Positions 33,409-45,530 of a stretch of DNA of 64,000 bases are shown one piece after another. Source of the stretch: Pycnopodia helianthoides (Eukaryota > Echinodermata > Asteroidea > Forcipulatida > Asteriidae); NCBI GenBank assembly GCA_032158295.1, contig CM063246.1, positions 20,226,135 to 20,290,134 on the forward strand, written 5' to 3'. A model generated the notes under the pieces. That model was not told the origin of the DNA and did not search any database. It was given only the letters and a program-made list of their open reading frames with translations. The position numbers and the translations under genes are program-made. The number at the start of each line of letters is the position of its first letter. Positions within the stretch are counted from its first letter, which is position 1.

Positions 33409-36400
33409 TCAGCGACCCGTGTCGTCTTCTTCTTCCTCATATTGAATACTTGGCTCTGTGTGCTCAAACATGTCTTCATCGTACAGGTCTTTGTCCAGTG
33501 ACTCTTCCTCGTAGTAGGTGGGGAACGGTGGGGGCTCTTTAAAATCCCTGCGCGTGGGTAAGATACTATCAATGACCTTCACATAGCCGTACTTTCTGCC
33601 AGACACGCAGCCATTGACATAGAGGATGTTGTGCTTGGTGTTTACACGCCAGATCTGTTTTACAAATGAAATTAAATTTTTCATTAGCTTTTTCCCTGCG
33701 AAATATGCTAATTACATTCACCCATGCATACAGACACTATTGTTTTGGGCAACTGACGAAGTGTTGTGCACTTGGCATGCGCATAAATGCGTTTGCATCA
33801 TGCCACCCTCAGCCCCCATACAAAAAAGGGGCGATGTTCCCTCACTTTGCCGACCAGTAGTGTTTGTGCGCACATGCTGGATTTTTTTCCCCCGAGGGGC
33901 TGCGCTGAAACTGAAATTCAAACAACTCTCTACAGCCAATTGGCAGAGAAGTGGGCTACTACGGGCGGCCAGGCAACGGCTCTTGGCATTGTGATGATCG
34001 ATTGTCAACATGGGAAAGCTTTTATGGGTGTGGAGATCAAACATTGCACTCCGATAACAACTATCCATGCAGAAAACAAAGGGTCTGTATGCAGCCTAGC
34101 GTGAACATGTCTGTAAATGTGGGAAACTGGGGGAAATGACGGGTTTCACATTGTTTGTTGTGAAAATTTCATGAGTGCTTTAGGGTGGGGACAGTTCAAT
34201 TAAAGGTAACATTTGAAACACGGTTAAAATCTGCACTAACGAACTGGAAAACAACTCTTCATGCGCCCAAAGTCTAAAAATGTATGCCAGACAACATTTC
34301 CGGAAATCTTGAGCAAACACATATATACACTCTGCAGCTGTGTCCAAGTTGATGCTGTCGGGAGTGGCTATGGCCGGAATGCTGAAAAGGTTCCAAGATG
34401 CTCCTGTTGTGTAGTCACAAAAACCTAACTGCTATCTAAGCCTCTATCACCCTACAAACCGCTTGCCGCCACAGGGCGCTTTCATTCCTGCAATCACATG
34501 TCAAAGCTGTTCGTGGGGTGATGGCGGTTATACAGGAATTAAAGCGCCCACTAGCAGGGTTAAGGTTTTTTCGTGACTATGTGTACTCGGGGGGGGGGTT
34601 ACACAACCGGAGCGTCTTGGAACCAAGACTAACATTGACATGGCAGCCATCGACCGTAGCAGCAGCCAAACTCACTTGATTTGGACACGGTATAAAACCT
34701 ACTGAGATTAAAGCACACTGTCATCTTCTTGTAAATACTTCAGATACACTAACCTTCAGTCCGTATGTCCATTGCCATTTGTTTCCCATATGTCCGGGCA
34801 TTTTTTTGCCGGGCCAAATTTTTCCCGGAGTCTGCATAAACACAAGATAGAAACGAGTTATTAAACATTTGACCCCGCATATGATTCTTGTCTGGGCAAG
34901 GCTATAAGTAAAAGAGAGAATTCTATTAGAACACGGCAATAGAGACGACGGCCTCCATGTAAATCCAGACTACTCACCCCTCCTCCCCCAGATGCGCCCA
35001 TTTTTCGATGGGTCTTGGTGGCTCCGTGGCTCGCTGGTTGACCCTTCATTCCCCATCGTTTCATAACGCCCTGGAAACCTTTGTCAATCCTAAGATGGGG
35101 TTAAACAAAACCAAACGAGTCACCAAATCACAGGTCCCATTTTTGTGAGTCTGGGTAGCAATAAAATAGGAGCATGTATCCAGGGCCAAATTTCATTGAG
35201 CTGCGCAAGCACAAAAAGTGACTGGTTCCCTTACTTTTACTTTGCAGAATATTATTAAGCATTGTTGTCTGCTTAGGCGGCTGTAGATATGTATATGTAT
35301 TTGGGCCCATAATCACAGCTGTGCTTAATCAACCCATCGTATGAGTTCATTATTTCAACTGTTGAAAACTAATAATACAATCAAGTGTTTGGAACTCAAG
35401 GACACTAGTCTTCATTCCAGTCTTCAGTTAGTGAACCATCCACTTACGTTTTACCGCGGCAGTCGACATACATCCCTGGTCTGAAGTGAGCAGCAAAGAG
35501 TGGTGTACCTAAAATGCAAAGTGGCATTCAGATAGATTTAAAAGTGTACATCTGAGCAACGTCTGTCTCGATACTTCAAGTTTTGTGTCCTTACCAGATG
35601 TATATGAAATAGCTTCCTGTGGGGAGTTAAACAATTGTTTTAATGACAAATGCGATAGCGCAAGTGCCATGAACAGGATGAATAAGAGGTGGTGAGGAAC
35701 ACCCTTCAGGGCTCGAATTTGGGGGAAAAATCCACAAGACCACAGGACTTGTATCTAAAAATTTTCACTGGACCAGAAATAATTTTACAAGACCAGATTC
35801 AAAATGAGAAAAGACTTCCTTGCACAGTTTAACTTGCATTTAATTGGACAAGCACTAAATATAGACATATATGAGAAGACTTACCTCATTTGTCTTCAAG
35901 GGTATTAACTATATTTCTAATCATTGCTCAAAGTCAACATTTGAACATAATTTGTTTCTGTTCATAAGATATTATAGAATGAGTTACATAAATTGTTGTA
36001 ATTGAAAACACAAGACCACCGGACTTGTCCGGTCATGAGTTTACTGGTCCGAAACTAAAATCACTGGCCTCGGGCCTGCGGTCCAGTGTCAAATTCGAGC
36101 CCTGCCCTTGCAATCGGGTTAGGACTTTTCAGTCTAATCCAAATGCAAGGCTCTGGTCTCAGGGGGGATTTAAACCAGGCTCCACAGAGGTGAAAGGCAG
36201 AAAAGTACCCCCCCCCCCAACTACACCAACAAGAGCGGGCGTTACATTTAATTGCTTTTTGTTGTACTAAAGAGTTTTGTACTGCTAGAGTGCATTGACG
36301 CTAGTCACAACTTGTCATGGCTGGTCGCCCTCCACACGTACGCACCTGGCTGTAACTTGGCATTGGGCGTCACATTAAACTTAGTTACGCTATCCTTCAC

Positions 36401-37958
36401 TGGTACTGCTGCGTCCTTAAACTGTTCAGAGTAGAATAACGACTTCTGTGGGCAGTAAACACATTAAAAGAAACAAGTCAAAAAATATCAGTAACAGGGT
36501 GGTAATGTTATCAATAATATAATCAATATAGCTTTTGGATGCAACAATAGTGAAAACAACAATAGTACAGATTCATTGTGCATCACAATATAGCGTACCT
36601 TGAGGGGATTGGCATTTTTGGCACCAACGATGAGGTAGCCTTTTATGTCACTGAATTTATTCTCCTCGGGCGGTGTGTAACTGATGACGTTGTTCTCCAC
36701 TACCTGAAAATGCAAACCCAGATATTTCTAATGTTGTAAACTTTCACAGTCTTGCTAACCATACAAACATAAATGCCCCCCCCTCACAAAACAAAAGTAC
36801 ACAATAAATAAACAAAGAAAAAACATAAATCCCCCCCCCCCCAAAAAAAAAAAAACCTGAAAACAACAAAGAACAAACCATTGGGAAAAATATTTTATTT
36901 TGATTAATGCATGCATCTGAAGAATTCTCTAAATAAGTTGAACTTAAAATAGAGTAAACTACGATTTCACACCTGAAGTGCTGTGACTGTAAGTCTCTCC
37001 CCTGCTTTAGTCCATATGGGCGTCATACCCAGCTTGATGGCCAGCAGGCCACATCGCTTAGACTTGGGCGCCCACTCTCCCCTCGGCCAGGGTGCCTCTT
37101 TTAACGGGCTAGGCCCCAGGGTGTTCTTGATCTTGCTCCACTTGTATATAAATTCTTCGTCTTCTTTGGAGATGTCCGACTCGTAATCGTAGTCGTAATA
37201 CGTTCGTCTCTGGACACTGCAGCTGCATATTCTGAAAAATGAGTTTTCACTGGATTAAGTAAACCTGCCTGCTACCTGCTAAGTAAAATAACTCACCTAA
37301 TTATATAGAAGCAATAACCATAAACCAAACTGTGTGATCATCCCGAAGAGTGCTAGTTCAAGTTTATTCAAACTAAAACTTTCCTGGGCTAGTTTAAATT
37401 AAAAGCTTGAGTGGGTTACTAATGCCCACAACAATAAAAATACAACAGTTATATACAATACTACAGTCAATAGGCGACTTTTTCAGTTGGCGATTGTGTC
37501 AGATCCTTGGTACATGTGGATGTGGAAGATGGTGTGGGGGGCCGGGGCGACGGGGGGGGGGGGGGGGTTGTACTTTGTAATAATTGATGGGGTTGAGATT
37601 ATTATTTAAAACCCTAACTCCCAAAGCGTTTGATCCTTGCCTGTGCAGAAGGTTTAAAAGAAAATAGACAGCTAGAAATTTAGAAAACAGGCAAATTGAA
37701 CGATTTTAAAGGCTTAAAATGTTGTCACAAAACAGCAAGAAATATTTCCAAAACTTTAAAAGCCACAAGCGTCAACAATCCAAGACTGGTAAAAAAAATT
37801 AAAAAGCTGACCATATTTTAAGGGTCATCATGTCTTCAAGAATTCTTTAAACTAAACATTGGGATAAATACATACCTTGAAATCTTTTCAGTAAGGTTTA
37901 ACAGTGAATTTTTCGAGCCAAATTGTATTACCCGTGTGATTACCATGGGCGCCGCCAT
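33409..37958 (-). CDS. MRPL3: Large ribosomal subunit protein uL3m, mitochondrial
   Basis: Mitochondrial counterpart of ribosomal protein L3, part of the large mitoribosomal subunit near the peptidyl transferase centre. Eight minus-strand exons join in frame into 347 residues (human form 348): 37876-37958, 36973-37231, 36599-36703, 36346-36445, 35448-35508, 34978-35089, 34754-34831, 33409-33654. Start MAAPM followed by a basic/hydroxylated stretch fits a mitochondrial presequence. L3 signatures: [78 protein letters not shown], then [14 protein letters not shown]. The C-terminus [17 protein letters not shown] resembles other animal MRPL3. It is divergent to URI1 with 224 bp between start codons. 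Intron 4 contains a large MITE (35708-36104). Confidence 0.97.
33655..34753 (-). other. MRPL3 intron 7, no further gene
   Basis: About 1.1 kb. I see no recognised coding segment, RNA gene or clear repeat here beyond short G-runs. Confidence 0.5.
35708..36104. mobile_element. MITE, AGGGCTCGAATTT termini (copy 1)
   Basis: Left CAGGGCTCGAATTTGGGG, right GTGTCAAATTCGAGCCCTG. The inside has repeated ACAAGACCA / ACTGGTCC words. An inverted copy lies at 48135-48488. MRPL3 intron 4. Confidence 0.8.
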
Positions 37959-38182
37959 CTTTGCAATGCCGAGTCACTTATACATTGGAAGATTTCATTG
38001 GACACTCAGATTATAGCTACTCAACTTTGCCCAATGAAACGCGGCGTAATTCCAAAAAATTATTCGACGGCTGTTTCACTCAAAACTTTGAGAGGCGTTG
38101 TATGCTGCAACTTGCAAGAAGTGCTAGTGCAAAGCACATTTCTTCCAACAAATGCTAAATTGAGATTTGTTGAGACAATATT
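37959..38182. promoter_or_regulatory. Putative bidirectional promoter MRPL3/URI1
   Basis: 224 bp between the two divergent start codons. Contains ATTGG (inverted CCAAT) at 37984-37988 and 37997-38001 and CCAAT at 38031-38035, the arrangement common in NF-Y-driven housekeeping bidirectional promoters. No TATA box is obvious. Both 5' UTRs must also lie here or in unseen exons. Confidence 0.65.
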
Positions 38183-41100
38183 ATGGACCCTGCACACGTG
38201 TCTCGTCTGAAGGAAGAGATTGAACGATGCCTAGACGAAACAGAGTCGAAAAGTAAACAATGGTGAGTGAATTTTCTGACCAACTTTATTTTGTTTTTGT
38301 TTTTATATTAAGCTAACCCAACCGTGGAGGTAGAATTCCCTAGCCTTCCCTTCTCCTAAGTTCTAATTACTGTGCTTGTAATTGGAGGCATAAATGCGTC
38401 ACGACGTATGAAGCCCAATTCCTCGCTTTTTTCTATGGCACAACCATGCACGTTTATTACTTGGTTGGGTTCTTCCATAATGAAAGCGGGGGAGTGTTCA
38501 TCACCCTAACCCTAACCCTACCCCTACACCTAACCCTTCCCCTAGCCCTACCCCTCACCCTACCCCTCACCCTACCCCTAACCCTACCCAACCCCTACCC
38601 CTACCCCTACCCCTCCCCTACCCCTACCCCTACCCCTACCCCTCCCCTACCCCTAACCCTAACCCTACCCCTAACCCTCACCAAACCACAAACCCTCACC
38701 CTCACCCCCTCCCCCCCTTCCTATCCAGTCACCCTGACCGTCTCGTGGTTGTGGCTTCATATGTATGAAGCCACAACCATGGTGGTTGGCTTCATACCTA
38801 TATGGCCCAACAACCGTGGTTGTGCGTGGTTGTGGCTTCATACGTATGAAGCCACACAACCACGCCATTGTAACGTGCATGGTTGTGGCTTGGAATTGGG
38901 CTTCGTACGTCTGTTCGCATTTATATCTCTGTAATTGTATAAACAAACACTGCTGAGACTGAGAGTTACAACGAGAATCAATGAGAATGACAATTGACAT
39001 GTTTTGCTCTGATCAATCAATGTTGAATGATAGAATGTGTGCAGGGTCAGACTTAGACTTATGTGTCACTGTCTATTGACACTGACAGCCACAATTCTGA
39101 AAATTCATGAATTAAATTGACATTAATTCTTAATTATTGCATATTGCATATATTAAAATGTTACTGAAATCTTAATATTATTATAGGCCTAAAATGTACA
39201 CAAATAATCTTATTTTTTAGCCCCTAGCATCATGTTTGGTGGTAGATTTTGTAATGTGCATTGTGATTTGCATTCTGATAGATGTCCATTGTGATTTTTA
39301 CAGGGAGAAGTTTAATGATGACTACAAAGCACTACAAGACAGGCTCAGATCTCTACCTGACAAAGTGTCTCATAACATCATGGTAAGTATGCACAGAGAA
39401 TAAGACCATGTAATAAAAAGAAAAAATGTTTTGCCTGCGTGTCTGTCAAAGCCCAACCCAAAACAGTCCTTTTTTTCGAAAAATAGGTACATGCCTTCTT
39501 TTCCAATTTTAGAATCGTCCCAACTATAGTTGGGATCGGTCCTTGCTTGAGTGTTACAGTTGGGACGGCCCAACTATTGGGATCCAAAGCCCCGTTCTAA
39601 GTCAAGAGAAACTTGAGGTGATCAAAAATTACTTTACAGGCCAACTGACTGATTACACTATCAGGCAGTTCCAGCTATAGTTGGGCTGCCCAACTGTAAC
39701 ACTCAAGTTGGGACTGTTGTGTAGCATAGTAAAATACCACACAAAGTGTATCGCTATCAGATTGCTACTTAAAAATCATCATTTGCTACTCAATATAAGA
39801 ATTCAGTGTGCACAAAACATGCTCAGTCTAAATATTTTACTATGCAAAAATGCCAGACGAAATCAGTCCCTGCTTCTGTTAAAATAGGGTACCCTCATAC
39901 TACACCAGTTTGGTACTTTTTTTGTTTTAACATTACTCATTTAATCCTAAAACTCTGGATTGTTTGATATCACTAAATATCTTTCTGTATTATTTGGATT
40001 TACACTGGATATCTTGGATTTATTCTGGATTCATCTGAATATTATTCTAGATATTATTCTGGATATTACACTGGATATCATTCTGGATATTAACTGGATA
40101 TCATTCTGGATATTACTGGATATCATTCTGGATATTACATGGATATTATTCTGGATATTACACTGGATATCATTCTGGATATTACATGATGTCATTGGAT
40201 TTATTCGGATATCTTTGAATATTATTCTAGATATTATTCTGGATATTACACTGGATATCATTCTGGATATTACACTGGATATCATTGGGGATATTATTCT
40301 GGAGATGATATTATTCTGGGTATTAGTCTGGATGCTTTTTTTTCACTTCCAGGTTCCATTCGGGTCCGTTGCCTTTATGCCAGGCAAAATTGTACACACA
40401 AATGAAATCATGGTTCTACTTGGGGACAACTGGTTTTGTGAAAGATCCGCCAAGCAGGCATGCGAAATAGTTGACAGAAGGAAAGAACGTAAGTATCATG
40501 TGGTCAAAATGGAATATTGCAATGTGTCAAATTCTAATATTCAGTTGTTTTTTTACTCCAAGGTTTTGGCTTCAGCTCCCTTGAGTTATTTTCATCTTGA
40601 ATGTTTTCTTCTTGTTGGCCCTTACCAAGAGTGGCTTTTAACATTCTTTTCATATATTTTATCTGCATACATTTTAGATGTGGAAAGCATGCTGTCAGAT
40701 CTAGCCAAACAGTCAGATCTCCTGAAATCACGGCTTGGTTTCACGTCAGAACTGAAAGACATGAGCGAGAACAAGGGCGATCTGGTTGACATTAGAGAGG
40801 ACTACGACCCTGAGAAGGAGGCCAGATGGAGAGGTCAGTCTCTTGATTTCTTCCTGTAACACTCCATGGAGCCTTTAAGATACTGAATTAAAACCTTGGC
40901 GGGATTCGAATTGGGGTCCTAGAGGTGGAAGGCGAGGAAAGATATCAATACGCCAACCTGATTAAAGGGGGCGGGGTTAAGGTATTAGATAAAATGTAAT
41001 AAAATAAGTTTTATGTTTTAATTTTTTACTTGTTAATTTGTTTATTATCTATTATTGCTTCACTGTAGAGGAAAGAAAAACGAAGAGGAGAGCTGCGGCC

Positions 41101-43101
41101 TCAGGTGTCACAAAGAGCAAGAGCTCAGAGAGTCAACAAGGGACAAGGGTCAGGGGTCAAATCAACCATTGACGAGTGGTTGGGGGCAGGCTGTCACATC
41201 GCAAGACTCAGAGGCAGGGTATGGTGGAGACAAGAAGAGGGACGGGGTGGGGGTGGGAGCGGTGAAGGGAGAGGAGCAGGGGGACCATGCGGAGGCAACG
41301 GGGAAGAGAATGACGCAGGAGGAGTTGTGGGCTCGGTTGGACATGCTCGAAAGACAGGAAGAAGAATTGGATGAGCTAGCGCTGTAAGTCTGCTAATCAA
41401 GTTATTATTATTATATCTTTCTGGTAATGAAACAAACAAAAGTGGTCCCTCAGGCCAATAGACTGAAGAGATTTTGTCATTGCCTTCGGCCGGCGTCAAT
41501 CCAGATGGACATCTGGATGTCCGTCCGGCTGGGCACTTTCGTCTCTGGACCACAACTCCAGTTAGAAGTGATATTTGTACTTGTAACTGGGTGGGGTTGC
41601 CTTTGGAACGGAAAGTGGGGATTATTTTGGGGGTGAAAAGGTCGAAGGTCTTGGTCACGATGGTGAGTTAAAGTCAACAGATTCAATGTCAAGGTCACAG
41701 TCTTTGTCTTTAGGAACGTGGCTTGTGATATCTTTGGTTCGCCAGAATGTATTAAGGACTCTTCTCTTCTCAATCTTTCTCTCCATTTTTTGTTTAGAAA
41801 TTCCGACAATGAAAATACTGAACCGAGTAAAAATTCCAAGACTGAGCAAACTGGGGACGACACAGGAAGGCGTGTCCGATGGGAAGACGATGAAGAGGAA
41901 GTTTCAGACTCGGATGATGACACGCCTCTACCTAGGCCGACTACAATCACCTTCAGGCACACCCAGGCTGTCGCAGATACCCAGGTATTCAGGCATGATG
42001 TTCTTCCTACTTTAATCTGATTTCTTTTCTTTTTTTGAAACATGGCAAAGGAAATTAGGAAAATTCACACAGTTTGGTTGTTTGGTGGGGTTTTGATGCA
42101 TATTTGTGGTCTTGTATACTTTTCTATATCCCGTGTCACTTCTCTAGTTCTGCGTTAATTATGATGACCGAGAATGACGTTCTCAGCATTATTTCAACTT
42201 TTGTTGCAGAAACCTGTTGCAAAGGAATCGCCCTCTGCCTGCGCTCCCTCTGAAGTGTCAACGACACTACACAGCCCTGCTGACATTTACAAGCAGTACC
42301 TAACTGCTTCGGGTCAGAATCCAGGAGGAGGGACCCGGCTTGAAGGAGCTGCACATAGTGATGAAACCCATGGGCAGAGTCAGCCGTTGAAATCAATTCT
42401 CAAGAGTGGGCCAAGATCCCATCTGGTTAGGGCACCCGAGCAGCTAGATGAGATACCCAAAAAGGAGACGAAAAGTCATGTGATACTGCCAGCTCCACCC
42501 TCGGTAAGTTGAAAGTGATTACATACCTGCAGTGTTGAAGTCGAGACCACAAAGTCTAAGATTGACACTAAGATCTCGACCTCCCCTCCAAGACCAAGAC
42601 CAAGACCAAGACCTCTCCTCCAAGACAAGACCAAGACTAAGACCTTCCTCCAAGACAAGACCAAGACCTCCTCCAAGACCAAGACAAGACTAAGACGAGA
42701 ACAAGACATCAATGTCTGAGAACAAGAATGAGACCTCTCACAAATCTGTTATGTAAACAATCAAACAGATTTCAAAGCCAACTTTCTTTATTTTCAATGG
42801 ATTTTTTATTGCTGAACCATTGCTTTTTCCCTGTCTGTAGGCTTCGCTCAGCCTTCACTATGGGTCTCACAGAGGAAAATCAAAATTAACCTTGTGTAAA
42901 GCATAAATACATGATAAACCTTGTAAGTTCTTGTCTTTCTCTTCCAAAATGCAGGCATTCTCGGGTCATGTAACAGAAAGAGAGGAGACGCAGGTCTCTC
43001 CCAATGTAGTGAACTTGCCTCCCAGCAGTAGCCAACCACCAGCCCCGCCCAAGAAAGTGTCTCGATTTAAAGCAGCCAGACAGAACCAACAGCTCAGGTG
43101 A
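38183..43101 (+). CDS. URI1: URI1, prefoldin-like RPB5 interactor
   Basis: Prefoldin-alpha-type subunit of the R2TP/prefoldin-like (PAQosome) chaperone, which binds RPB5 and helps assemble RNA polymerases. Eight exons join in frame into 463 residues: 38183-38262, 39304-39382, 40353-40488, 40678-40833, 41071-41383, 41798-41984, 42210-42503, 42955-43101. The prefoldin core has VPFGSVAFMPGKIVHTNEI, VLLGDNWFCERSAKQA and LKDMSENKGDLVDIRED. Then come ELWARLDMLERQEEELDEL, an acidic Asp/Glu stretch, SPADIYKQY, PLKSILKSG, AFSGHVTERE and the conserved end KVSRFKAARQNQQ. All match animal URI1. Exon 5 needs the second AG of a tandem AGAG acceptor to stay open. Introns carry a telomere-like element (intron 1), a 39.5-kb MITE and a minisatellite (intron 2). 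Confidence 0.95.
38402..38915. mobile_element. Inverted-repeat element enclosing telomere-like tract
   Basis: Outer arms of about 40 bp: ACGTATGAAGCCCAATTCC...GCACAACCATGCACGT at 38405-38452 pairs with ACGTGCATGGTTGTGGCTTG..GAATTGGGCTTCGTACGT at 38873-38912. Inside are the C-rich telomere-like tract and further nested palindromes around CTTCATAYGTATGAAG (38752-38873). Lies in URI1 intron 1. Confidence 0.75.
38502..38717. repeat. Degenerate telomere-like repeat (CCCTAA/CCCTAC)n
   Basis: About 215 bp of CCCTAACCCTAACCCTACCC-like units drifting to CCCTAC and CCCTCA. TTAGGG is the standard metazoan telomere repeat, so this is an interstitial telomere-like tract. Confidence 0.85.
39546..39707. 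mobile_element. MITE, CTTGAGTGTTACAGTTGGG termini
   Basis: Left CTTGAGTGTTACAGTTGGG and right CCCAACTGTAACACTCAAG are exact inverted repeats, with a further CCCAAC palindrome beside them. URI1 intron 2. Confidence 0.8.
39993..40335. repeat. Minisatellite of TGGATATYAYTC units
   Basis: Tandem 12-13 bp units TGGATATCATTC / TGGATATTACAC arranged in higher-order pairs; a block of about 55 bp near 40020-40075 recurs near 40200-40255. URI1 intron 2, ending close to the exon 3 acceptor. The open frame across it is an artefact. Confidence 0.9.
42560..42720. repeat. (CCAAGA)n-like simple repeat
   Basis: Imperfect repeats of AAGACCAAGACC with TCCTCCAAGAC interruptions in URI1 intron 7. Confidence 0.85.
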
Positions 43102-43555
43102 CACGCCCAACGCTATATTCAATGTAATTCCCACTCAATAAGACCCTTTTATCAGATGGCGCCAAAGTTTGATTCGCTCGCCTTGCTGAAAGTGCTTACA
43201 CGTGCACGTCGGGCGCACACGTTACTAAAACTGCGCAAATGTGTGCCACGGAATGCAATGCTGGATGGCCCTTGGCGTACGTATCGTTTATGCGGGTAAT
43301 ACTCCAGCAGGGAAGACCTCCTGCATTGCTATAGAAACGTGACATCAGTGAGATGGATCTGTAGACATTTGTATGCAGTTGATCAGAATCTTATGTAAGT
43401 GGCACATCCCACACAAACACAAGAGTTTCTTTCTTGATCTAAAACAGCATAAAGATCTCACTACATGCAGAGTTGACACATCAAGCTACACTAACCATGC
43501 AGCTGTGCCAAACCAAGGGCTCACATAAGCCCCTTCAATGATGAGCTGTATTCAC

Positions 43556-43998
43556 TATTAACCCTACTACTCTTGGCAGCATTTTCCGGCCATTTATCTA
43601 ATCATTTGGAACCATTCGTTTGCACAGGTTGTGTATGGTGGCACAACTGCGCACTGAACTAACTGTGCACTATGTAGATGCATTCACCACACGATATCAT
43701 ATTGCAGACTGGCATAGTTTATCTACCATTCAAAGTCACTGGGGATGATACTGAATGGTCAGGACAGTAGGAGGGTTGACTGTGTACTGTGTGGATCAAT
43801 CACCAAATGATATCATATTGCAGACTGGCATAGTTTATCTATCATTCAAAGCCACACTGGCTGGTATTGAATGGTTAAAAAGTAGGAGGGTTGACTGTGT
43901 ACTGTGTTGATACATCCACCACATGATATATATTTGTAGTGCATCTCTCATTCAAAACCACAGTAGATAATATTGATTGGTCGGAGTTAGGAGGTTAA
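43556..43998. mobile_element. TTAACCCTCC MITE with tandemly repeated end
   Basis: Family head at 43556, then three tandem copies of the right-end block (GATATCATATTGCAGACTGG..GTAGGAGGGTTGACTGTGTAC). Confidence 0.75.
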
Positions 43999-44639
43999 TT
44001 TAACAAACACTTTTTAGGAAAATGTTTGTTCCTTTTGATCTGCCGTTGATTTTGAAGTGTGTTGAACTTTTCTTGAGGTGTGGAAATTACATGAAAACAC
44101 CACAGAGCAGCTTTATTTATTAGAAGAAAAAAATCTCGTTCATTCAAATTGTAGATCCCAAATCTGAGTCGGATTTAAAAACAATATGGCCCTTTTCCCT
44201 GGTGCGAAGAAACAGTATTGATTATAGTAGTAACAAACAAGGGACGTGATGAAGATGGCGGCCGTGGTAGTGCCCCTTATCCCGTCTTGTCTAGGGTCAA
44301 ACCTCGTCACTCCCACAGACACCAACATTTACCGTCTAGGCATAAATTATACAATATTATTCAACAGCAAAACATGTGTACATTCCTTGTACTGATTAGT
44401 TTAATTTCCAAAGTCTAACTCTAATTTGCATTGAACAAAATAAAGTTGTACTGCATACACAGTACATACTATACAGTACTTCAAAGTTTCATGAACTTTC
44501 TTTTATTTTAATTTTGAAATGCGTTCATTGTCAGATTATCGTATGTAAATTTTAACAAATGTACCCTGCGCATTTTTGTCTTTTCACCCAACAAAATGGG
44601 GATGACGAAGTCTATTTGAGGTGGAAATGAACAGTCCGA

Positions 44640-44762
44640 CTGGTCTGGTAAAGTTTGCAGTCGTAAACAAAGCGCCTTTGGTTCACACGGCCACGACCCT
44701 GCCAGTTTTAAACGGCCGTTTGAGACCACGTTCTCATTCTTTTTATTCCCTTGTTATAACTT
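44640..44762. mobile_element. MITE, TTATTCCCTTGTTATA terminus (copy 2, partial)
   Basis: Shares GCCACGACCCTGCCAGTTTT, AAACGGCCGTTT and the TTTTTATTCCCTTGTTAT end with the element at 25366-25550. Confidence 0.55.
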
Positions 44763-44820
44763 CGTCCTTGTAAGGGCGAGCGGTTGTTTTTGCTTAATAT
44801 CACTTAAATGGCCATGTATT

Positions 44821-45010
44821 GTGGAGATTCGAGGTTTTCTTGAACCCATAAAACCGACCATCAGAACCCTTTCAACAAGGTGGAGGCCTGCGCGCATTTA
44901 CATTTCTCAGATCCAAGACGACCTCAACGCCGTCGGCCTTAAACTCGATCAGACTGTTCATGCCGTAAAGGATCCGGTTGGAAGGCAAAGACGAATTTTA
45001 AACATTGAAA
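44821..45010 (+). mobile_element. LINE fragment, RT C-terminal tail
   Basis: Plus-strand peptide RWRPARIYISQIQDDLNAVG followed by LKLDQTVHAVKDPVGRQRRI follows the GRPxxxWxxxxxxDL..xGL.L..A...A.DR..WR pattern of non-LTR retrotransposon C-termini. Only the tail is present. Confidence 0.5.
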
Positions 45011-45299
45011 AAAAAAAAACATTTGCACAACGTACCCAGTTGAGTTTGGCTCGAGTAGCCTCATTTAGTAGTAGTGTCGAAGACATTACTGTCTATATAA
45101 ACTATATATAGATAATATACTATATATAGATAGAAATATCAACAATAAGCACGACTTCAGTGTTCCAAATGGAAAGTATATTTTAACACCAATTTATTGA
45201 AACATAATCTAAAAACAAACCATCTGGACAGTATGTGGTACAGGATAACAAGTAACTGAAATTAAACTAATGCTTCGGCAATAATGTGATATTAGGAAC

Positions 45300-45530
45300 A
45301 TTAACCCTCCTACTGTCAGTGACTCTTGGCAACATTTTCCAGTGAGTTGACCAACCATTTGAAACCATTCGACTGCCAAGGTTGTGTACGGTGGCACAAC
45401 TGTGCACAGAACTAACTGTGTACTGTGTACATGCATTCCCTCATGGTATCATATTGCAGGCTGGCACAGTTTATCTATCATTCAAAACCCCAGTGAATGG
45501 TATTGAATGGTCAGACAGCAAGAGGGTTAA
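45300..45530. mobile_element. TTAACCCTCC MITE, full-length copy
   Basis: About 230 bp. Starts TTAACCCTCCTACTGTCAG and ends CAGACAGCAAGAGGGTTAA, giving inverted termini. Close copies at 46434-46660 and 55408-55620 (inverted). Confidence 0.85.

Noticed and set aside
33718..34139. Several 60-120 codon frames on both strands
   Set aside because: Inside MRPL3 intron 7, with mutually overlapping frames and no family resemblance.
38446..38934. 162-codon Leu/Pro/Thr-rich open frame
   Set aside because: Artefact of the telomere-like CCCTAA tract.
39960..40859. 299-codon open frame
   Set aside because: The first part is the ATATCC minisatellite, and later parts are real URI1 exons 3 and 4 joined through an unspliced intron. 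Only the exons are annotated.
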